NCBI RefSeq assembly: GCF_030145185.1
Contig: NZ_JAQYWB010000008.1
Coordinates: forward strand, 43,455 to 107,454
Source: Desulfoluna sp.
GTDB taxonomy: Bacteria > Desulfobacterota > Desulfobacteria > Desulfobacterales > Desulfolunaceae
Direction of reading: 5' to 3'
Length of the DNA stretch: 64,000 nt
Shown: one piece after another, positions 16,815-26,440 of the stretch
How the letters are laid out: each line of letters begins with the position of its first letter
How positions within the stretch are numbered: the stretch's first letter is position 1
Made by a program: the position numbers and the translations under genes
Notes under the pieces: model-generated
Database searches by the model: none
Told to the model about the DNA's origin: nothing
Seen by the model: only the letters and a program-made list of their open reading frames with translations

Positions 16815-17144
16815 TTATTTTATAACCACATAGACCGCTTCGTGTTTGTCATTGGCGTAGAGCTCCACCTTCGTCCCTTTTTTCAAAGCTTTCCGGTCGG
16901 TCTTGAGGCCCTCCCGGGTATACACGTTTATATTCGTGTGGAAGGGGTAGTCGGCATCGTTTACAACCACCCGCGTGGCTTCCACAAAATCAATCGCGCC
17001 GCTGTCCATGTAGAGAATGCCCGGCGGCAGGGTGACTTCATTGTATAGCGCGGGGTTGAACGGTTCGGGCTTCTCTGCTGCGATGGCTGCCACCGTTGTG
17101 GCCAGAAGCAAGGCTCCCATAATGACGATGAGGTATCGTTTCAT
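16815..17144 (-). CDS. Small exported protein downstream of pilY1
   Basis: 109 residues. Signal peptide MKRYLIVIMGALLLATTVAAIAAEK, then a mature domain of about 85 residues rich in beta structure with no cysteine. AGGAG lies upstream of the ATG. It is the last gene on the strand of the minor-pilin operon, 120 bp beyond pilY1, across a T9G12 homopolymer tract. No family is recognised. A role in pilus assembly or PilY1 function is only suggested by position. Confidence 0.6.
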   Translation of the reverse strand: MKRYLIVIMGALLLATTVAAIAAEKPEPFNPALYNEVTLPPGILYMDSGAIDFVEATRVVVNDADYPFHTNINVYTREGLKTDRKALKKGTKVELYANDKHEAVYVVIK

Positions 17145-17187
17145 GTTTCTCTCCTGTGAGGGTTTGCGGCATGGGCCCTCCCCCTCC

Positions 17188-17208
17188 TTTTTTTTTGGGG
17201 GGGGGGGG
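17188..17208. repeat. T9-G12 homopolymer tract
   Basis: Nine T followed by twelve G on the plus strand (12 C then 9 A on the coding strand), 44 bp upstream of the ATG of the small exported protein and 57 bp beyond the pilY1 stop. Long G/C runs are prone to slipped-strand length change. Confidence 0.7.
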
Positions 17209-17264
17209 AGAGGGGCCGGGTTCCGTCCATCGGGGGGCGCCTGATGGACGGATTCCGGTGCCTG

Positions 17265-20200
17265 TTAGTCTCGAATACGCCAGTAGAAGAGTCCTTTGAT
17301 TTCGTCAGCGGTGTCTTCTACCCTGTCCTTGGTGAAGAAGAGTTTGTCTTCGATGATGGCCGGCGCGTAGTAGATGTCGTCATCGAATTTCTTACCGGAC
17401 GGGTTGCTGTCGTTGTCGTCTACCACGCCGTCGTTATTGGTATCCCATTGGGGGTCATCCAGCTGTCCGCCGTTGCAGGCGTTCAGGATGGTCCCCACGG
17501 TGGTGCCTCCGGAGGCGCACGGGGCTGGGATCGGGATGATGGAGACGATGTAGGCTTTGCCGTCGCGGATCTGGACCTTGGTGATCACCCGTTCCTTGGT
17601 TTCCGGCAGGTTAAGGTACCAGCCGATATGGGTGCCGCCGGTGTAGCTGGCCCCGGCGGCCAGATTGAGATAGTTCTCCGGAGAAAACCAGTCGACGGGG
17701 TTGTTGCTCGTGTAACGCCAGTCGTCACTTGCGGAGGTCTGGGTCTGCTGCAGGAGGGTCAGGTTTACGTTGCTTGGGAAGTCGCTGTTTCCATCGATGT
17801 TAGACAGAGTCCGGACCGCAGGGGTTCCGCTGGGCGGGTCGAAGAGTCCCATGTTGTATTCAGTGGTGTCCCCGATGCCGTTATACGCCCAGTCCGCCTG
17901 CCAGTCCCAGATACCGTAGACGGTCTGGACGTTGGTGTCGGCAAGATCCGCTTGTGAGAGCATGCGTCCGGTGCCGAAGACCACGATGGTCCCTTTTTTG
18001 GTGGCGTCGCAATGGAACATGGCCGAGGGCTTGGCGGTGATGGGCTGGATCTGTCCCGAGCTGTTTCGAGCGGTGAAGAGCGGTTTGTTGTCGGTGCCGT
18101 CTTTAAACGCCACGTCCCAGTTGCTCTTGTCCGTGCTTGAGATGTCGAACTTCCAGAGGTTGCCCAGCAGGTCACCTGCGTAGATCGTGTCGGCTTTGCC
18201 GTCATCGTTTAAATCCACCACCAGAGGATCGCTCAGTCCGTTGCAGTTGCCGGGGGTGCTGCTCCCGACTTCGGTGTCGATTTTATGGAAGAGCGTGCCG
18301 TCGAGTTTCAGGAACAGCAGCACCGCATGGCCGTCGGGGCTGTCGTAGCCGTTGGAGACAACGATCAGCGGGCCTCCGGCCGAGGTGTCGTTGCCTGTGG
18401 CAAAAGTGATCTCTCCATAGGTATAGCCCATGTCGTCATCGGGTGCGGCCACCGTGGGGTACTCCCAGGTATCGGGACGGGTGGTTTCCGTAATGGCCTT
18501 TGGATTGTTCACGTTGATTCCGAAGAGTCCCCGTCCGCCTTTTCTCAGGCCGCTGACCACCCAGGTGTCCGTGCCACCTCCTGATTGAGTCACCGTTCGC
18601 GCGGTGGCCGTGCCGTCCGCATAGTATTTATGGACGTAGCTGGGGCTGGTGAATTCGTCGAGGTTTGGATAGACGAAACCGGGCACATAGGCGAAAAGTT
18701 CGTTGCCGGTCTCCGCGTCAAAGGCATGGAACATCCCGTCGTTGGCCCCCACGTAGACGACCCCGTCGTGGAGAATGGGGGAGGAGTGCGCGATATCTCC
18801 TAATTTGCTGTTGCGATTGCGGAAGGTTCCAGAATTGTCTTCCTCGTTGCTGTCGTCACCTCGGATAAAGTCCACCTGATTGGCCGTGATATAGCTCTTC
18901 TGGGCCGGAGAGAGGTTCGAGTGACGGAAGGCGACGGTGGCGTCCGTGGCATTGTTTCGGCTGAGAATGACACGCCCGGTGTTCCAGTCCGCTGCATTCA
19001 GTTTGGCTTTGGCGCTCCACTTGGCGGTGAGATTGACGACGCCGTCGGGGCTGACATCGTAGGCTTCCAGGTTGCCGGACCAGTCGCCGCTGTCGAAGAA
19101 CCCCTGGTAGATGACCAGGCCGGTATCGAGTTTCTCGGAGCTGATCGCAACGGAGGCTGCGGTACCGGTTCGGCGGGTGATGTCGTTTAAGACCGCGTTG
19201 ATGGCGTCCGCAAGTTCCTGGGGCGTGCTGGTGTTGATGTACTGTCCCCGACCGTTGGCGGCCGCGTGCCACAGCTCATCGACCTTGGCTTCATTGGTCC
19301 CGCCGGAGAGCCAGACCGGGCAGTCGATGGGGTTATCGGGGTGCGCAGGGGGACAGTTGGGATAGTTCGCCTGGTTAAAGAATCCACGAATACCGAAGGA
19401 GACCGTGTAGGTGACCATCCGCTGGTGGGCGGCTTCGTAGTCAGGGTCTTGAAGCGGGACTTTATTGGCCAGGGCAGTGGAGAGATCTCTCTCATAGTAG
19501 TACATGGCCACGTCCGGGAGTCGGTTGGCATTTTTGCCGTAGAATTCGGTACCGTCCCAGGCGGTGTTGTCGTCCGCATCGGCGTTGCCCACCCCGGGGG
19601 AGCCGCCGTTGCCGTATCCATCGGTCATGAGGATGGCAAAGGCCTGCTGGCAGTCCCCGCCATTGGCAGTGGTGTTAAAGGGGTTGGGTCCGATGCCTCC
19701 GTCGAGTCCGTCGTCGACGTCAAGGTACCGGCCGATGTCCCTTAAGGCCAGTCGCATGGGGGTGTACCCGCTGCGTGCGACCTGGTAGATGCTGTCCAGA
19801 AGGGACTCCACATCGGCGCTGGTGCTGATGAGAGCCGCCGCTTTGACCACGGAGCGGTTGAAGGTGTGAACTCCGGCCTTGACGCCTGAAAGGTTCAGAA
19901 GGGCAAACCCCAGGGACGCTTTGGTGCTGGTTTCACGGGTTCGGTGGTAGGTGAACCAGTTGGCAAAATTTGTCCTGGCTTCGGCAAAGGAGGTCGCAAG
20001 GAGGACATCTGCGGGGACCGCAGTCCCGGTGATCGGCGAGAGGCCCTGGACGGTTCGGTAGGGGTCATTGGCGTTGCCCCGGCTCTGGGTGACGCGGTAA
20101 TAGGCGGGGCCAGTGCTGTCGATGCCCAGGTCCACGAGATAGGGCTGGCTGTCTGTGGTGGAGACCAGGTAGTAGTGCCCGAAGGTGATGGTTTGCCCAC

Positions 20201-21737
20201 CCACGGTGTCAAAGCTTCGTGTCAGGCTGAGGGTGGCACTGCCCCGGTTTTCATTTTTCAGGGCGTTGGAGGTGAAGCCGAGGGGGTGCTTGGGCACATT
20301 GGTGAAGTCGGCGTCTGTAAAGGTGTTGGCTTGTGATTTCGCCCAGGGATTATAGGTGGTCTCCGGATTGAAGTAGATGCGGTTGTATCCGTGATACTGA
20401 GATTTCCACCGGGGTCTCGCGTAGTTTTCGGTGTATTCGGCCATGCCGTTGAAACGTCCCTCATCCTCGGGGCACATGACGCTCCACTCCATGCTCCCGG
20501 AATCATCTAGAATGAACATGATAATGGCAGGGGATCCCCCGACGGTAACGCTTAATGGGATATCCGAAATGGGTTCGCAGAGGGTGCCTGAGGAGCAGGC
20601 CGCATCGCCGCCTGAGCAGTCCTCGTCGATGTTGTTGTCACAGATATCGGCGGCACCCGGGTTGATCAGGGAATTGTTGTCGTTGCAGTCTCCGGGGGTG
20701 GCGATGTAGCCGGGGTTGGGGGTGCACCCCTGATGGGTGTCGGTTGAGGTGCCGTAGCCGTCTCCATCGGCATCCCGATAGAAGGTGGTGGTGACCAGTC
20801 CTTCATCGATATCACCGTCACAGTTGTTGTCTTTGCCGTCGCATAGTTCGGTGGCCCCTGGGTAGGTGTTCGCGTCGGAATCATCGCAGTCGGTGTTGTC
20901 GGTGACATAACCGAAGGGGGGGGTGGCAGAGCTTGACACGATGGATGCCGAGGGGTTGCCATAGGTGTCTCCGTCACTGTCGGCGAAGTAGACAAAGGCG
21001 GCGGCGGAGCCGAGCAGAGTGAAATTATCGAAACGGGCCGTGCTCTCTTTCCACCACCAGTGGCCGGAGGTCCCGAAGACCCCGAGGTTCACGTCGGACC
21101 CTGCCTCTGAGGAGGTGACGGTTCCCAGGGCGGTCCAGGTGGCGTTATCGGTACTGTAGAGCCCGGTGAAGGTGTCGCCGCTGCGGACGAGTCTCAGCCA
21201 GATATCGGGAGGATCGACCGCTCCGGGCAGGGAGAAAGACTGGTCGACCGTGCCGTCCCCGTTGTCGTCAAAGAGCATGAGGTAACCGGCACTGCGGCTC
21301 GCGGCCACCTGAATATGCGCTTGATTGTCGGTCTCAGTTCCCAGGCTGTTCTGAACGATGAGACCCGCCTTGGTGTTGGGGTCGGTGTTGGTGAGCCGTT
21401 TCACCTGGACAGTGGCGGTGAAATCATTGCTGACGGCATCGAGGTAGACCGTGTAGTAGTGTCCCAGGGCATCATAGCCCCCGGAGATGATGCGAAGGGA
21501 ATTGTTTTGGATGTTGTGGTAGCTGTTGTACCACCACGGGGTCTGGTCGTATGCGTTCCATTCGCTGTCGAGGGACCCGGTGAAATTGTCATTGAATGGC
21601 AGGGTGACGGCATGGGCTGCAGGCTGGCCCACCAGGAGCCAGAAGCTCAGCAGGCCAAGCAGCATCAGGCCGGCGAGACGCTTTAAGGGGGGCAGGGTCC
21701 CGGCGGGGGCTCGACTGGGTTGCGTGTGATAGCCCAT
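17265..21737 (-). CDS. pilY1: PilY1-family type IV pilus tip/adhesin protein
   Basis: 1490 residues. Signal peptide (hydrophobic LAGLMLLGLLSFWLLVGQP, cut near AHA). Then: a concanavalin-like beta region (about 45-235); two MopE/thrombospondin-like calcium motifs (DTDCDDSDANTYPGATELCD and a second near 360); a von Willebrand A domain with MIDAS DDSGSM (about 410-830); and the conserved C-terminal PilY1 beta-propeller (from about 930, with GDIAHSSPILHDGVVYVGAND) including an EF-hand-like DLNDDGKAD. Near the end, DTNNDGVVDDNDS is another calcium loop. The ATG at 21737 has GGAGGAA upstream. It is the last large gene of the fimT-pilW-pilV-pilX operon and is likely carried at the pilus tip for adhesion and retraction control. 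Confidence 0.93.
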   Translation of the reverse strand: MGYHTQPSRAPAGTLPPLKRLAGLMLLGLLSFWLLVGQPAAHAVTLPFNDNFTGSLDSEWNAYDQTPWWYNSYHNIQNNSLRIISGGYDALGHYYTVYLDAVSNDFTATVQVKRLTNTDPNTKAGLIVQNSLGTETDNQAHIQVAASRSAGYLMLFDDNGDGTVDQSFSLPGAVDPPDIWLRLVRSGDTFTGLYSTDNATWTALGTVTSSEAGSDVNLGVFGTSGHWWWKESTARFDNFTLLGSAAAFVYFADSDGDTYGNPSASIVSSSATPPFGYVTDNTDCDDSDANTYPGATELCDGKDNNCDGDIDEGLVTTTFYRDADGDGYGTSTDTHQGCTPNPGYIATPGDCNDNNSLINPGAADICDNNIDEDCSGGDAACSSGTLCEPISDIPLSVTVGGSPAIIMFILDDSGSMEWSVMCPEDEGRFNGMAEYTENYARPRWKSQYHGYNRIYFNPETTYNPWAKSQANTFTDADFTNVPKHPLGFTSNALKNENRGSATLSLTRSFDTVGGQTITFGHYYLVSTTDSQPYLVDLGIDSTGPAYYRVTQSRGNANDPYRTVQGLSPITGTAVPADVLLATSFAEARTNFANWFTYHRTRETSTKASLGFALLNLSGVKAGVHTFNRSVVKAAALISTSADVESLLDSIYQVARSGYTPMRLALRDIGRYLDVDDGLDGGIGPNPFNTTANGGDCQQAFAILMTDGYGNGGSPGVGNADADDNTAWDGTEFYGKNANRLPDVAMYYYERDLSTALANKVPLQDPDYEAAHQRMVTYTVSFGIRGFFNQANYPNCPPAHPDNPIDCPVWLSGGTNEAKVDELWHAAANGRGQYINTSTPQELADAINAVLNDITRRTGTAASVAISSEKLDTGLVIYQGFFDSGDWSGNLEAYDVSPDGVVNLTAKWSAKAKLNAADWNTGRVILSRNNATDATVAFRHSNLSPAQKSYITANQVDFIRGDDSNEEDNSGTFRNRNSKLGDIAHSSPILHDGVVYVGANDGMFHAFDAETGNELFAYVPGFVYPNLDEFTSPSYVHKYYADGTATARTVTQSGGGTDTWVVSGLRKGGRGLFGINVNNPKAITETTRPDTWEYPTVAAPDDDMGYTYGEITFATGNDTSAGGPLIVVSNGYDSPDGHAVLLFLKLDGTLFHKIDTEVGSSTPGNCNGLSDPLVVDLNDDGKADTIYAGDLLGNLWKFDISSTDKSNWDVAFKDGTDNKPLFTARNSSGQIQPITAKPSAMFHCDATKKGTIVVFGTGRMLSQADLADTNVQTVYGIWDWQADWAYNGIGDTTEYNMGLFDPPSGTPAVRTLSNIDGNSDFPSNVNLTLLQQTQTSASDDWRYTSNNPVDWFSPENYLNLAAGASYTGGTHIGWYLNLPETKERVITKVQIRDGKAYIVSIIPIPAPCASGGTTVGTILNACNGGQLDDPQWDTNNDGVVDDNDSNPSGKKFDDDIYYAPAIIEDKLFFTKDRVEDTADEIKGLFYWRIRD

Positions 21738-21800
21738 GATATTTCCTCCATAAAAAGGTGTTTGGTACCTCAAAAACTGTTTATGCCGTTTTTAACTGGC

Positions 21801-22334
21801 TTAAAATCTGATGCGGTAGCCGGCAATGACATCTACCAGGCCGTTGCACTGTTCAGCCCGGCCGACGATGGCATACTGCCGCATGGTGGGGTTGGCTACA
21901 TCCAGGGACGCACCCGGGGCGATGCCTTCGTAGACGGCCGTATATCCGGAGAGCGTGTCAGTAAAGTGTTGTGAGGCTTGGGCCGTTTGCGGATTCGCCC
22001 CGTCGGGTGCTGTTCGCCACTGGCCGTCCACAAAGGGGTCAAAGCCCGAGGCTTCAATCCAGAGAAGCGGGTTGCCACCCGTGGGTTTCAGATTGGATTC
22101 CGGGGACGCGGCGGTGTCGTCGTAGTAGGCGATCAGCTGGGCCGCTTCCATGACAGCAGATTCGGCTCGGGTGAGATTTTGTTTGAAGCATCGGTCGTTC
22201 TGGGTGATTTTGAGCTCTGTGTTGGTGGTGCTTAAGAGCCCCAGCCCGGCAACGGTAAAGAGAATGAGCAGCACCAGGGTCAGGAGAAGAACGGACCCCT
22301 CCTCATTGGTGACGGCGTGTGGGATGTGTTTCAT
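21801..22334 (-). CDS. pilX: PilX-like minor pilin
   Basis: 177 residues. N-terminus MKHIPHAVTNEEGSVLLLTL then a long hydrophobic helix, with the PilX-type TTNTELKITQNDRCFKQNL segment. Minor pilins prime pilus assembly and hold PilY1. The ATG at 22334 has AGGAG upstream; the open frame runs further but into pilV. It has GSVLLL in place of the GFTLIE of classical prepilins, as PilX proteins often do. Lies between pilV and pilY1. Confidence 0.83.
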   Translation of the reverse strand: MKHIPHAVTNEEGSVLLLTLVLLILFTVAGLGLLSTTNTELKITQNDRCFKQNLTRAESAVMEAAQLIAYYDDTAASPESNLKPTGGNPLLWIEASGFDPFVDGQWRTAPDGANPQTAQASQHFTDTLSGYTAVYEGIAPGASLDVANPTMRQYAIVGRAEQCNGLVDVIAGYRIRF

Positions 22335-22377
22335 GGCTGACTCCTGTCGGTCAGGGGGGGCCTGGCCGCTCTGTCCG

Positions 22378-22773
22378 TTAAATGTCTTTGGCCTTGAGAA
22401 ATTCGTAAGCGACCTGATGGGAGCGTCCTCCTTCAGACCAGGTAACGGTGAGAAGGACGCTTTTTGTGTCCTGCAGCTGACCGGTGGGGGAAGCAACCGT
22501 CCAATCCAGTGCGTAGTTGCCGCTCGTGTCGTTACCTGTGTTGACAGCGTCATAAGTCTGGCTGACGATGGTTTCAATCCTGTTGGCTCCGATATTGGCA
22601 GCTTCTGTGAGGTTCATCGACTGGTAGCCGCCTCGGATGGCGGTGATCTGCATGCCAAGAACGGCAAGAATTCCGAAGGTGAAGATGACCAGTGCCACCA
22701 TGACCTCTATGAGGGTAAAGCCCTCCTCGGTGGTGGAGCGCGATGGGTTGTGTTGGCTCTCTGTGTTGAACAT
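22378..22773 (-). CDS. pilV: PilV-like minor pilin
   Basis: 131 residues. Type IV prepilin leader EEGFTLIEVMVALVIFTFGIL: cleavage after the glycine, phenylalanine at +1 and glutamate at +5. The rest matches PilV (MQITAIRGGYQSMNLTEAANIGANRIE). Cleaved by PilD prepilin peptidase and inserted in the inner membrane before pilus assembly. Its order between pilW and pilX is typical. Confidence 0.87.
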   Translation of the reverse strand: MFNTESQHNPSRSTTEEGFTLIEVMVALVIFTFGILAVLGMQITAIRGGYQSMNLTEAANIGANRIETIVSQTYDAVNTGNDTSGNYALDWTVASPTGQLQDTKSVLLTVTWSEGGRSHQVAYEFLKAKDI

Positions 22774-22804
22774 GGTGATTGTTCCTTCTCTATATTACAA
22801 GGGA

Positions 22805-23461
22805 TTACAGGTTTCTGAAAAGGATAAAACGTTCACCCAGCCGTCGTCTCATCCCATCGTTAAACGGTCCCCAGGTTACTCCGGAGGGGGTGGTGTAGGT
22901 GGTGGTGGTGGAGAAATCCCGGTCGCGGCGATGGGTGCGGGCCAGGACCGTGATACGCACCGCCTCGATATCGGTCAGGGTCCCTGGGGCGGTGGATGGG
23001 CCTCCTGAGCCCAGGGTATAATAAAATTCGACCCTGTCGATTTGTTCGGCGACGATCTCGTTGGTGGTGCCGTCATTGCGTCGAAGCACATCTTTGGTTC
23101 CGTCTCCGTCTGAATCGAGGAAGGCATAGGCCAGGGTAGACAGCGTCCCGGAATCATCGTCGAAAAAGGTAAAGGAGAGGGCGTCGGGGGTGGCCGTGAG
23201 GAAGCCTGTGGCCGCGGTGTTGGTGGGGTCGGGGCCCCTGTATCCTGCCATGCGGAGGTCTCTTCCCATGAGGTAGAGGGCGGCACGCAGGTTCTGCTGC
23301 ATGGAGAGGACATTCTCCTGGACGACCTGGGTGCGTGAATACGCGGCAAAGGTTGCGATGAGGGCCACGGAGACGATGGTTCCCAAGGCCAGAGCCACGA
23401 GCAGTTCCACCAGGGTGATGCCCTGATCATTTTTTATGGGGCGGCGGATGGTGCGTCTCAT
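22805..23461 (-). CDS. pilW: PilW-like minor pilin
   Basis: 218 residues. Prepilin signature DQGITLVELLVALALGTIVSV, with isoleucine at +1 and glutamate at +5, followed by PilW features (QENVLSMQQNLRAALYLMGRDLRMAGYRG). It follows fimT after a single base. Contains a DSDGDGTKD stretch resembling a calcium loop. Confidence 0.88.
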   Translation of the reverse strand: MRRTIRRPIKNDQGITLVELLVALALGTIVSVALIATFAAYSRTQVVQENVLSMQQNLRAALYLMGRDLRMAGYRGPDPTNTAATGFLTATPDALSFTFFDDDSGTLSTLAYAFLDSDGDGTKDVLRRNDGTTNEIVAEQIDRVEFYYTLGSGGPSTAPGTLTDIEAVRITVLARTHRRDRDFSTTTTYTTPSGVTWGPFNDGMRRRLGERFILFRNL

Positions 23462-23462
23462 A

Positions 23463-23933
23463 TTAATCCTCCCAGGTCGTGCCGTTGGTGCTGCGCTCCA
23501 GCTTGATGTTGCCGGCAGCGGAGACGGTAATGCGTTTGTATGCGGAGGCGTCGTTGGTTTTCACCTCGACCTGTCCTGTTGAACTCGCGATTCCCAGGGA
23601 ATTAAATCCAATGGGGGTGGTGACACCGGTCAGGGTCACGCGTTCGGGCATGGCGCGTGTCAGGATTTTTTCTCCACCTTTTGTGTTGACAGAGAGGGTA
23701 TAATGGCCATTTTTCCCTGCTCCGTCGTCAAAGTAGGCCAGGATCGTGGCATGGCGCCGGATAGCCGTTAATTTGGCCAGCTCCAAGTCGCCTTTGATGT
23801 CATTGGCGGCTGAGGTGAGGCGTGTCTTTTCAATAAGGTGGGAGTAGCCCGCGACGGAAAGGGTGGATACAATCGCCACAATCGCCACGGTGACCATCAA
23901 TTCCATTAAGGTGAATCCATCTGTTTTTTTCAT
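23463..23933 (-). CDS. fimT: FimT/FimU-like (GspH-type) minor pilin
   Basis: 156 residues. Prepilin leader MKKTDGFTLMELMVTVAIVAIV, glutamate at +5, then the GspH/FimT domain (AANDIKGDLELAKLTAIRRHATIL; C-terminal RITVSAAGNIKLERS). First gene of the minor-pilin operon. AGGAAG lies upstream of the ATG. A candidate sigma-54 promoter lies 45-60 bp upstream. Confidence 0.87.
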   Translation of the reverse strand: MKKTDGFTLMELMVTVAIVAIVSTLSVAGYSHLIEKTRLTSAANDIKGDLELAKLTAIRRHATILAYFDDGAGKNGHYTLSVNTKGGEKILTRAMPERVTLTGVTTPIGFNSLGIASSTGQVEVKTNDASAYKRITVSAAGNIKLERSTNGTTWED

Positions 23934-23977
23934 GCGGCTTGCTTCCTTGGTTGAGGTTGGTCGGCAGGGATTAAATA

Positions 23978-23993
23978 TACAATAAGCATGCCA
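23978..23993 (-). promoter_or_regulatory. Candidate sigma-54 promoter of the minor-pilin operon
   Basis: On the minus strand the site reads TGGCATGCTTATTGTA, against the consensus TGGCACG-N4-TTGCA. The GG is present, but the -12 GC is GT. Type IV pilin operons are often sigma-54-dependent through PilR. A sigma-70 -10 (TATATT) overlaps, so the assignment is tentative. Confidence 0.4.
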
Positions 23994-24559
23994 GTGTTCC
24001 GCTGAAACGAACCCCGGTGAGACGCACTCCAGACCTCATTTTATCGAAAACCCCGTGTATCAAAGAGATAACCGGGTACTTTGAGGCAAGGGCTCAGAGA
24101 AAAATGAGGGACTCCTGGCTTTGAGGGGCCGGGCAGGGTTTGTTTTTTTGTCGGGTGTGAGGACTGACCGCGTGGATGCCAGGGTAACCATGGCACACCT
24201 GCAGGGCGTCTTTTTTACATGAAATAGCCATTTAACAGGGGTGACAGCCATGTCAGGCAGGAGATTAAGGGGCGGGTCAGCGGGGATGATTTGATCCTGG
24301 CGATGGAGGGAATGATTAAATTTTTTAATAGTGAACGCATCAGGGATGCCGAGCTGTGTGCATTCTAACAATTCGATAATATTGGAACTGTTGTGGGCTG
24401 TAAAAAGATTTAATATGGGGGGGAGGCCGCTGTCAGTTGTTCTCATGGCATCTGTGTGATAAAAATAGGAAACGATAGGCTGGCAGGCTCATGCCACCCC
24501 GGCAAACGGTCGGTATCCGTCTTCGTTTCTTCTGCATAAATCAAGGAGATCCCATTGTT
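23994..24559. other. Divergent region between the minor-pilin operon and pilB
   Basis: About 570 bp with no credible ORF. It must hold the pilB promoter, but I could not pick a clear one. A T-rich run lies near 24140-24150. Confidence 0.3.
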
Positions 24560-26347
24560 ATGAATTCAATATCCCGTGAGAAGTTTTCCCCGAAAGCCGT
24601 CTTGAGCCATCTCGTTAGGGGGGGCTACCTCTCCCAGGATCAGGCCAGGCATGTCTTTTCCATGCGGGAGAGTGTGGAGAGAAAGCTGGCCCGGAAAGCA
24701 GGGGGCAAACCGGTCGGGATTATTGAGGTGTTGTGGCATTTGGCCATGGACCGTGCCGACAGGCCGGGTGAGCCCCTGGACGAGGATGCCATCTACCAGG
24801 GGCTCGCTGGGGCGTGGCGTCTCGATTACATGAAGATCAACCCCTTGAAGCTGAATATGGAGACGGTGACCAAAACCATTCCGAAAAATTTTGCCATGAA
24901 ACACCTGGTGCTCCCGGTGGTGATCAAGGATGGGGAGCTGACCGTCGCCATGTCCGATCCCTTTGATACCGAAGTCCTCGATGATCTCAAGCGGGTGAGT
25001 CAGATGCGTATCCGGCCTGTGGTAACGGCCCGGTCTGATATTGAACGGTATATCAATGAATTTTTCGGGTTCAGGTCTTCCATCGCCGCCGCGAAATCTC
25101 AGTACGATGGCTCGGGCATCGACCTGGGGAACCTGGAGCAGTTTGTTAAACTCGGCTCCTACGGGGAAATTCAGTCGTCGGATCATCACATCATCAATGC
25201 GGTGAACCACCTGTTCAGTTACGCCTTTGACCAGCGGGCCAGTGATATTCATATTGAGCCCAAGCGGGAGGTGACCGTCATCCGCATGCGCATTGATGGG
25301 TCGCTGCATACGGTTTACGAGTTGCCCCGGACGATTCACAGTGCCTTGGTGACGCGTATCAAGGCCATGAGTCGTTTGGACATGGCGGAGAAAAGGCGTC
25401 CCCAGGACGGGCGTATCAAGACGGACCAGGATGGGACAGAGGTGGAAATACGGGTTTCAACGGTTCCGGTTGCCTTTGGAGAAAAGGTGGTGATGCGAGT
25501 GCTGCATCCGGATATCATGTTTCAGGATCTTGAGAAGCTCGGCTTTACGGGGGAGGACCTGGAGCGATATGAATCGTTGGTGAATCGGCCCCATGGCATT
25601 GTGCTGGTATGCGGACCCACGGGGAGTGGCAAATCCACCACCCTTTACTCCACCCTGAGACGACTGGCCAGCCCCGAGGTGAATATCACCACGGTGGAGG
25701 ACCCCATTGAAATGATTCACGAGGAATTTAATCAGATTGCGGTTCAACCCCAGGTGGGGATCAAGTTTGGAACCATCTTAAGAAATATTCTGCGGCAGGA
25801 CCCGGATATCATCATGCTCGGTGAAATGAGGGATCTGGATACGGCTGAAAATGCCGCCCAGGCCGCCATGACAGGACACCTGGTTCTCTCCACCCTTCAT
25901 ACCAACGATGCACCGTCGGCCATCACACGGCTTCTGGATATCGGGATCCCCTCGTACATTATTCAGGCGACTCTGGCCGGGGTGGTTGCCCAGCGCCTTG
26001 TGAGGCGGATCTGCCCCCACTGTGTGGCGCCGTATGAAATGGACAGCACCAAATTAAAGGGGCTCGGTCTGGATGTGGGGAAGGAAGGGGCGCTCACGCT
26101 GTATCGTGGTACCGGGTGTGTGAAGTGCCGCGGGACGGGATATCTGGGGCGGCTGGCTATTTTTGAGATTCTCTCCTTCAGCGACGAGATTCGTCGCCTG
26201 ACCACCCGGGACACGGATGCGGCGGCCATTCGAAGGCAGGGCACAAAAGAGGGCATGATCAGTCTCAGGGAGAGTGGGATTCGGCAACTCTTGGCGGGGC
26301 ATACGACCTGGGAAGAGCTGTTGAGGGTGACCTGGGAGAGTCATTGA
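24560..26347 (+). CDS. pilB: Type IV pilus/type II secretion extension ATPase (PilB/GspE)
   Basis: 595 residues. N-terminal MshEN-like domain (ends near 170), then the hexameric ATPase: Walker A GPTGSGKST, Asp box, Walker B LGEMRDLDTAENAAQAAMTGH and His box LSTLHTNDAPSAITRL. Near the C-terminus a four-cysteine zinc module (RICPHC and GCVKCRGTGY). It powers pilus extension or pseudopilus growth. Preferred start is ATG 24560, with AAGGAG 11 nt upstream. It is divergent from the minor-pilin operon, which favours PilB over GspE. Confidence 0.88.
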   Translation: MNSISREKFSPKAVLSHLVRGGYLSQDQARHVFSMRESVERKLARKAGGKPVGIIEVLWHLAMDRADRPGEPLDEDAIYQGLAGAWRLDYMKINPLKLNMETVTKTIPKNFAMKHLVLPVVIKDGELTVAMSDPFDTEVLDDLKRVSQMRIRPVVTARSDIERYINEFFGFRSSIAAAKSQYDGSGIDLGNLEQFVKLGSYGEIQSSDHHIINAVNHLFSYAFDQRASDIHIEPKREVTVIRMRIDGSLHTVYELPRTIHSALVTRIKAMSRLDMAEKRRPQDGRIKTDQDGTEVEIRVSTVPVAFGEKVVMRVLHPDIMFQDLEKLGFTGEDLERYESLVNRPHGIVLVCGPTGSGKSTTLYSTLRRLASPEVNITTVEDPIEMIHEEFNQIAVQPQVGIKFGTILRNILRQDPDIIMLGEMRDLDTAENAAQAAMTGHLVLSTLHTNDAPSAITRLLDIGIPSYIIQATLAGVVAQRLVRRICPHCVAPYEMDSTKLKGLGLDVGKEGALTLYRGTGCVKCRGTGYLGRLAIFEILSFSDEIRRLTTRDTDAAAIRRQGTKEGMISLRESGIRQLLAGHTTWEELLRVTWESH

Positions 26348-26382
26348 TCTGAAACGGTTTCGAGTGGCCCCTTGGGCCTGAT

Positions 26383-26412
26383 AAAAAAAGCGCCCTGGGT
26401 TGCAGGGCGCTT
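26383..26412 (-). terminator. Terminator between pilB and the LysM gene
   Basis: GCGCCCTG...CAGGGCGC stem. On the minus strand it is followed by seven T, so it mainly ends the LysM-protein transcript; on the plus strand the T-tail is poor. Confidence 0.75.
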
Positions 26413-26440
26413 CGTCGTTTTGTCATGTTGTGTTTGGGGG

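Noticed and set aside
24181..24200. TGGCACACCTGCAGGG as a sigma-54 promoter for pilB
   Set aside because: The -12 part lacks GC at the required spacing.
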